Shown: positions 59,552 through 64,000 of the stretch, one piece after another
Layout: every line of letters starts with the position of its first letter
Position numbering within the stretch: the first letter of the stretch is position 1
NCBI GenBank assembly: GCA_022340285.1
Contig: JAJDOG010000082.1
Location: forward strand, 31,195-95,194
Source of the DNA: Betaproteobacteria bacterium
GTDB lineage: Bacteria > Pseudomonadota > Gammaproteobacteria > Burkholderiales > SG8-39
DNA length: 64,000 nt
Reading direction: 5' to 3'
Position numbers and translations under genes: made by a program
The notes under the pieces: generated by a model
Database searches by the model: none
Told to the model about the DNA's origin: nothing
The model's input: the letters and a program-made list of their open reading frames with translations, nothing else

Positions 59552-61167
59552 CGAAACGAATCACGGCCGCGGCGCTGCGCGAGCGCCTGGTCGACGGCAG
59601 CGAGCTTGCGCTCCTCGATGTGCGCGAGCAGGGCGTGCACTATCGAGGGCATCCTTTCTTCGCCTGCTCGCTGCCGCTTTCCCGCCTGGAGCTCATGGTC
59701 GAGGACCTGGTCCCGCGGCGCGTGGCGCCGATCGTGGTGCTGGACGGTGGGGACGAGGGGCTCGCCGAGCGCGCCGCGGCCAGGCTCGACGCACTCGGCT
59801 ACAGGGACGTTGCAATGCTCGAAGGGGGTTGCGCACGGTGGCAGGCGACGGGCGGTGAGCTCTTCAGCGGCGTCAATGTGCCCTCGAAGGCGTTCGGCGA
59901 GTTCGTCGAGCACCACTTCGAAACCCCGCGGATTCCGCCGCAGGAGCTGAAGCGCCTGATGGATTCGGGCACCCGGCTCGTCGTCCTCGACTCGCGTCCG
60001 TACGGCGAGTATCACCGGATGAACATACCCGGCGGCGTGGATGTGCCGGGTGCGGAGCTCGCCTACCGCGTGCACGATCTCGCGCCGGACCCCGACACGC
60101 TCGTCGTCGTCAATTGCGCCGGCCGGACCCGCAGCATCATCGGCTGCCAGTCGCTGCGCAACGCCGGAATCCCGAATCGAGTCGTGGCGTTGAAGGATGG
60201 CACCATGGGCTGGGAGCTCGCGGGCTTCTCCTGCGAGCGTGGCGCGACGAACGTGGCGCCGCCGCCGTCGGAAGCGGGTCTATCGCAGGCGCGTGCGGCG
60301 GCAGACCGCGTCGCAAAGCGGTTTCAGGTGAAGTTCGCGTCGCGCGAGACCGTGCTGGCGTGGCAGCAGGACACCAACCGCACGCTCTATCTTCTCGACG
60401 TGAGATCGCGCGACGAATACGAAGCGCGGCACATTGCGGGCTCGCGCCATGCACCGGGTGGCCAGGTCGTGCAAGCGACCGACGAATTCGTGGGCGTGCG
60501 CAATGCGCGCGTCGTGCTCATCGACCCGGCACGCGTGCGCTCGGTCATGACCGCGTCCTGGCTGAACCAGATGGGCTGGGACGATGTGTACGTGCTCGAA
60601 CCCGAGGGCGCAGACGGCTTCGCCGGGTGGTCGCTCGCAAGCGGGCCGCACCGGCGCGAGATTCCCGGCTTCGTTGCGGCGCCGACCGCCAGCGTTGGTG
60701 AGCTCGTGAGGCGGCTGTCGGGCGACGAGACGACGGTGCTCGACCTCGCAACCAGCCTCAAATTCCGGGATCGCCACGTGCCCGGCGCATGGTGGGCCGT
60801 GCGCTCGCGCCTAGAGTCGGCACGCGCGCGCCTTGCTGATGCACGCCGAATGGTGCTCACGTCGGAGGACGGCGCGCTCGCGCATCTCGCTGCGCCCGAG
60901 GCGGCCGCGCTCTGGCCCGCTGCGGATATTCGCGTGCTGGCTGGTGGTAACGCCGCATGGTTCGCCGCGGACGCGCCGACCGAATCCGGAATCGACCGCG
61001 CGACCACCTCGCTCGACGATGTCTGGTACAAGCCCTACGACCACGCGCAGGGTTACGAGCAGCACGCGCGCGCGTACCTCAGCTGGGAGGTCGGACTGGT
61101 CGAGCAGATCAAGCGCGACCCGACGATTCGTTTCCGGGCTTACGATGGGCTCGCGGCGTTGAAGTAG
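59548..61167 (+). CDS. Four-rhodanese-domain protein
   Basis: Domain starts LALLDVREQGVHYRGHP, LVVLDSRPYGEYHRMNIPGGVDVPG, LYLLDVRSRDEYEARHIAGSRHAPG, VLDLATSLKFRDRHVPGAWWAVR; Cys loop only in domain 2 (VVVNCAGRTRSIIG). Confidence 0.92.
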   Translation: MTKRITAAALRERLVDGSELALLDVREQGVHYRGHPFFACSLPLSRLELMVEDLVPRRVAPIVVLDGGDEGLAERAAARLDALGYRDVAMLEGGCARWQATGGELFSGVNVPSKAFGEFVEHHFETPRIPPQELKRLMDSGTRLVVLDSRPYGEYHRMNIPGGVDVPGAELAYRVHDLAPDPDTLVVVNCAGRTRSIIGCQSLRNAGIPNRVVALKDGTMGWELAGFSCERGATNVAPPPSEAGLSQARAAADRVAKRFQVKFASRETVLAWQQDTNRTLYLLDVRSRDEYEARHIAGSRHAPGGQVVQATDEFVGVRNARVVLIDPARVRSVMTASWLNQMGWDDVYVLEPEGADGFAGWSLASGPHRREIPGFVAAPTASVGELVRRLSGDETTVLDLATSLKFRDRHVPGAWWAVRSRLESARARLADARRMVLTSEDGALAHLAAPEAAALWPAADIRVLAGGNAAWFAADAPTESGIDRATTSLDDVWYKPYDHAQGYEQHARAYLSWEVGLVEQIKRDPTIRFRAYDGLAALK

Positions 61168-61175
61168 CGGCGTCG

Positions 61176-62549
61176 CTAACCGCGATCGTCCCCGCGCGAC
61201 CGGCTCGGCTGCACGACCTGACCTTCCGCCGGCTTGCCGGGTTCGGGTCGGGCGCGCTCGCTTTCCGCTTCGCGTCGCGGTTGCGCGCGCGCCGCTGGAG
61301 CGTGCGCGGCAGTGCGCTTATCCTGCCGGCCGCTGGCGGCGGGCGGCTCGCGGCGCGCTTCCTGAGCGGCCGGTGCCTTGGTCGCGACGCGAGGGGCTGC
61401 GCGTGGCGCCGCTGGCGGCGTCGCTACTACGTGCGGTGCAGCCGCCGCTGGCTGCCGAAGAACCGTGCGACCAGATTGAGATGAACCGTCTTTGCGGACC
61501 TGGGCGTGCTCATCCCGGCGCGGCGCTTCACGGGTGACTTGCTTAGCGGGATCGGTGCGCACCGCACGCGGTTCCGGGCGCGCCGGCGCGGGGTCGGGCC
61601 GATGCTCGACTGCGCGGTGTGCTTCGTGCGGCGGCGCAGGTGCAAGCCGCCGCACGACGTCAGGGGTCCGATAGGTTGCGCCGCGGCGGTGCCACGGATC
61701 ATGGCGCCACGGGCCCGGTGCCACGTAGGCAGGCGTGACGTGCTGAGCATCCCGCCGCACGATCACCGGGCGATAGTAGTAATTGGTGACGTTCACGACC
61801 CGCACCTCGCGGTGCGGCCAGTCGATCGCGCCGAAGAAGAAGCCGACCGAGATGCGGACCGCCGGTCCCCAGAAGAATCCGACTGCGACACCCGGTCGTG
61901 GAGGCGGGTAATGCACCGCATAGCCTGGCCACGGGGCCCAGACCACCGGCGGGTAGGCCGGCCACCACCATGTACCATAGGCAAGGCGCGGATCGTAGTA
62001 GGGCACGTAGACGACGCGCGGGTCGACGGGCTGGACGACGATCGTGCGGCCCTCATCGAGAACGCGTATGCGCGCGTCACTCGCGAGCGTTCCCGCCGCG
62101 CGCGCGCGCTGCCGCAGTTTCTGGACCGTATCCATCACCTGGGGCTCCTGCGCGAGGAAAGCATCGCCGAGGTCACGCGTCCAGTCGAGGTTCTCGTCCA
62201 TGCGCGCGAGCACGTTCGGAAATGCGACGAGCGATTTCACACTGGGATCCCAATCCTTTTCCTCGACCTTGCGCACGGCGTCGTCGTCCCGCAGGCTCGG
62301 ATTCGCGCGGGACCACCGCGCCGCCTCGACCACCTCGATCGGGTAGGTGGCGGCCATGAGGATCTGCGACAGCAGCGGGTCGGGATAGAGCGCGATCGGC
62401 GCGAGCATCCGGTCGAGCTCGGGCTGCGTGTACGCGGATTGCGACTGTGCAGCGGCGCTTCCGTGCGCGACGGCGAGCAAGGCGCTCGTCAGCAGTGCGG
62501 CCACCCATGTGAGCGCGCGCTTGTAGATCAGACTTGTCGGTGTAAGCAT
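61176..62549 (-). CDS. DUF3300 domain protein with disordered C-terminal tail
   Basis: YTQPELDRMLAPIALYPDPLLSQILMAATYPIEVVEAARWSRANPSLRDDDAVRKVEEKDWDPSVKSLVAFPNVLARM; Pro/Ala/Arg-rich tail. Confidence 0.93.
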   Translation of the reverse strand: MLTPTSLIYKRALTWVAALLTSALLAVAHGSAAAQSQSAYTQPELDRMLAPIALYPDPLLSQILMAATYPIEVVEAARWSRANPSLRDDDAVRKVEEKDWDPSVKSLVAFPNVLARMDENLDWTRDLGDAFLAQEPQVMDTVQKLRQRARAAGTLASDARIRVLDEGRTIVVQPVDPRVVYVPYYDPRLAYGTWWWPAYPPVVWAPWPGYAVHYPPPRPGVAVGFFWGPAVRISVGFFFGAIDWPHREVRVVNVTNYYYRPVIVRRDAQHVTPAYVAPGPWRHDPWHRRGATYRTPDVVRRLAPAPPHEAHRAVEHRPDPAPARPEPRAVRTDPAKQVTREAPRRDEHAQVRKDGSSQSGRTVLRQPAAAAPHVVATPPAAPRAAPRVATKAPAAQEARREPPAASGRQDKRTAAHAPAARAQPRREAESERARPEPGKPAEGQVVQPSRSRGDDRG

Positions 62550-62624
62550 TTGGCACCTCCACGCCCATTAACGCGCGGACGGGCATCGCAAACCACCGCA
62601 AATCCGTATCAGTTGCAACACTTT

Positions 62625-62684
62625 GTATCTTCGTTCCGGGTATCTGCGTTCCGGGTATCTAGGTCCCCGGTATCGGTGTCCGCG
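62625..62684. repeat. Degenerate 15-bp tandem repeat, about 4 copies
   Basis: gtatcttcgttccgg / gtatctgcgttccgg / gtatctaggtccccg / gtatcggtgtccgcg, in the gap between divergent genes. Confidence 0.8.
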
Positions 62685-62779
62685 TCCCGTCAAAGTGCCG
62701 GGGTGATAAAGTCACTGTCTGCTCGGCAGAGCGGCAACGGTTCCGCGCTCGCGGATCCTCGGCGCGCGGGTCACTCCAC

Positions 62780-64000
62780 ATGAACGACGACGTTCTCGAT
62801 CTCTTCCATCCCGCTGTGGGCGCGTGGTTCGGCTCGGCGTTCGCCGGGCCGACCGCACCGCAGGTCGAAGCGTGGCCGGCAATCAAGTCCGGGCGGCATG
62901 CGCTGGTGGCGGCACCGACCGGCTCGGGCAAGACGCTTGCGGCGTTTCTCGCCGCAGTCGACGGGCTCGTGCGTGAGGGAGTCGAACGCGGGCTCGCCGA
63001 CGAGACACACGTCGTCTACGTCTCGCCGCTCAAGGCCCTCTCGAACGACATCCGGAAGAATCTGGAAGCGCCGCTCGCGGGAATCCGCGCGGAACTGGAA
63101 GCACTCGGCTTGCCGGACGTGGAGATCCGCACGTTCGTGCGCACGGGTGACACGCGCCAGGCCGAGCGCGAGGCCATGCGCCGCCGCCCCCCGCACATCG
63201 TGGTCACGACGCCCGAGTCGCTCTACATCCTGCTGACGAGCAAGTCGGGGCGCAAGATGCTAGCGACGACTCGCACGGTCATCGTGGACGAGATCCACGC
63301 CCTGGCGGGAAGCAAGCGCGGCGCACATCTTGCGCTCTCGCTCGAGCGGCTGGAGGCCCTCACGGGCGCGGAGCTGGTGCGCATCGGACTCTCCGCGACC
63401 GTGAAACCCATCGAAGAGATCGCCCGCTTCCTCACCGGCGCGCGTCCGAAGGCGGATTGCGCCATCGTCGATACCGGACACGTGCGCGAGCGCGATCTCG
63501 CGATCGAGCTGCCGAAGGCGCCCCTCGAGGCGGTGATGTCGGGCGACGTATGGCGCGAGCTCTACGACCGGCTGGCCGAGCTCGCCGGAGAGCACCGCAC
63601 CACGCTGGTCTTCGTCAACACGCGGCGGCTCGCGGAGCGTGCGGCGCGGCATCTTTCCGAGCGGCTCGGCGAGGACCAGGTGGCGGCGCATCACGGCAGC
63701 CTGTCGCGCGAGATCCGGCTCGACGCGGAGCAGCGTCTGAAGCGCGGGGAGCTGAAGGTGCTCGTCGCGACCGCTTCGCTGGAGCTCGGCATCGACATCG
63801 GTGATGTCGATCTCGCCTGCCAGATCGGGTCGACGCGCACGATCGCAGCGTTTTTGCAGCGCGTGGGGCGCTCGGGTCATGCGGTCGGTGGCGTGCCGAA
63901 AGGCCGCCTTTTTCCGCTCTCGCGCGACGATCTCTGCGATGCGGCCGCGCTGCTCGATGCCGCGCGGCGCGGCGAGCTCGACAGGATCGCCGTGCCGGCG
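62780..64000 (+). CDS. Lhr-like DEAD/DEAH-box ATP-dependent helicase, C-terminus cut by window edge
   Basis: [129 protein letters not shown]. Confidence 0.93.
   Translation, partial: MNDDVLDLFHPAVGAWFGSAFAGPTAPQVEAWPAIKSGRHALVAAPTGSGKTLAAFLAAVDGLVREGVERGLADETHVVYVSPLKALSNDIRKNLEAPLAGIRAELEALGLPDVEIRTFVRTGDTRQAEREAMRRRPPHIVVTTPESLYILLTSKSGRKMLATTRTVIVDEIHALAGSKRGAHLALSLERLEALTGAELVRIGLSATVKPIEEIARFLTGARPKADCAIVDTGHVRERDLAIELPKAPLEAVMSGDVWRELYDRLAELAGEHRTTLVFVNTRRLAERAARHLSERLGEDQVAAHHGSLSREIRLDAEQRLKRGELKVLVATASLELGIDIGDVDLACQIGSTRTIAAFLQRVGRSGHAVGGVPKGRLFPLSRDDLCDAAALLDAARRGELDRIAVPA

Overview
A GC-rich, gene-dense proteobacterial chromosome segment, probably betaproteobacterial judging by gene content (taxonomy is inference). 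I saw no rRNA, tRNA, CRISPR array or complete insertion sequence. Most of it is ordinary transport and catabolic cargo: a TatT-DctPQM TRAP system, a PotABCD-like ABC system, a Liv-type branched-chain ABC system whose LivM, LivG and LivF form one ORF, and amidase, CoA-transferase, amidohydrolase, SDR, dienelactone hydrolase and maleylacetate reductase-like genes. Both edges are cut: a ParA-like ATPase on the left and an Lhr-like helicase on the right. The most unusual region is about 25.5-42.2 kb on the minus strand. There an aap-type amino-acid ABC transporter is split: the binding protein (aapJ-like) is separated from the aapQMP-like genes by a DUF2254 membrane protein, a ~3001-aa hybrid histidine kinase, a stand-alone receiver, and a DHp-REC-class III cyclase protein lacking an ATPase domain. 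The giant kinase carries an IS3 OrfA-like HTH, 14 GAF modules, HisKA/HATPase and two receivers. Several of these genes overlap by 4 bp. Other points of interest are a GG-terminated MoaD/ThiS protein next to a BNR propeller, a four-rhodanese protein with one candidate catalytic Cys, a patatin split by a membrane region, near-perfect palindromes between genes, a 15-bp tandem repeat, a possible antiporter gene remnant, and a 41-aa PPG-containing ORF coupled to aapM.
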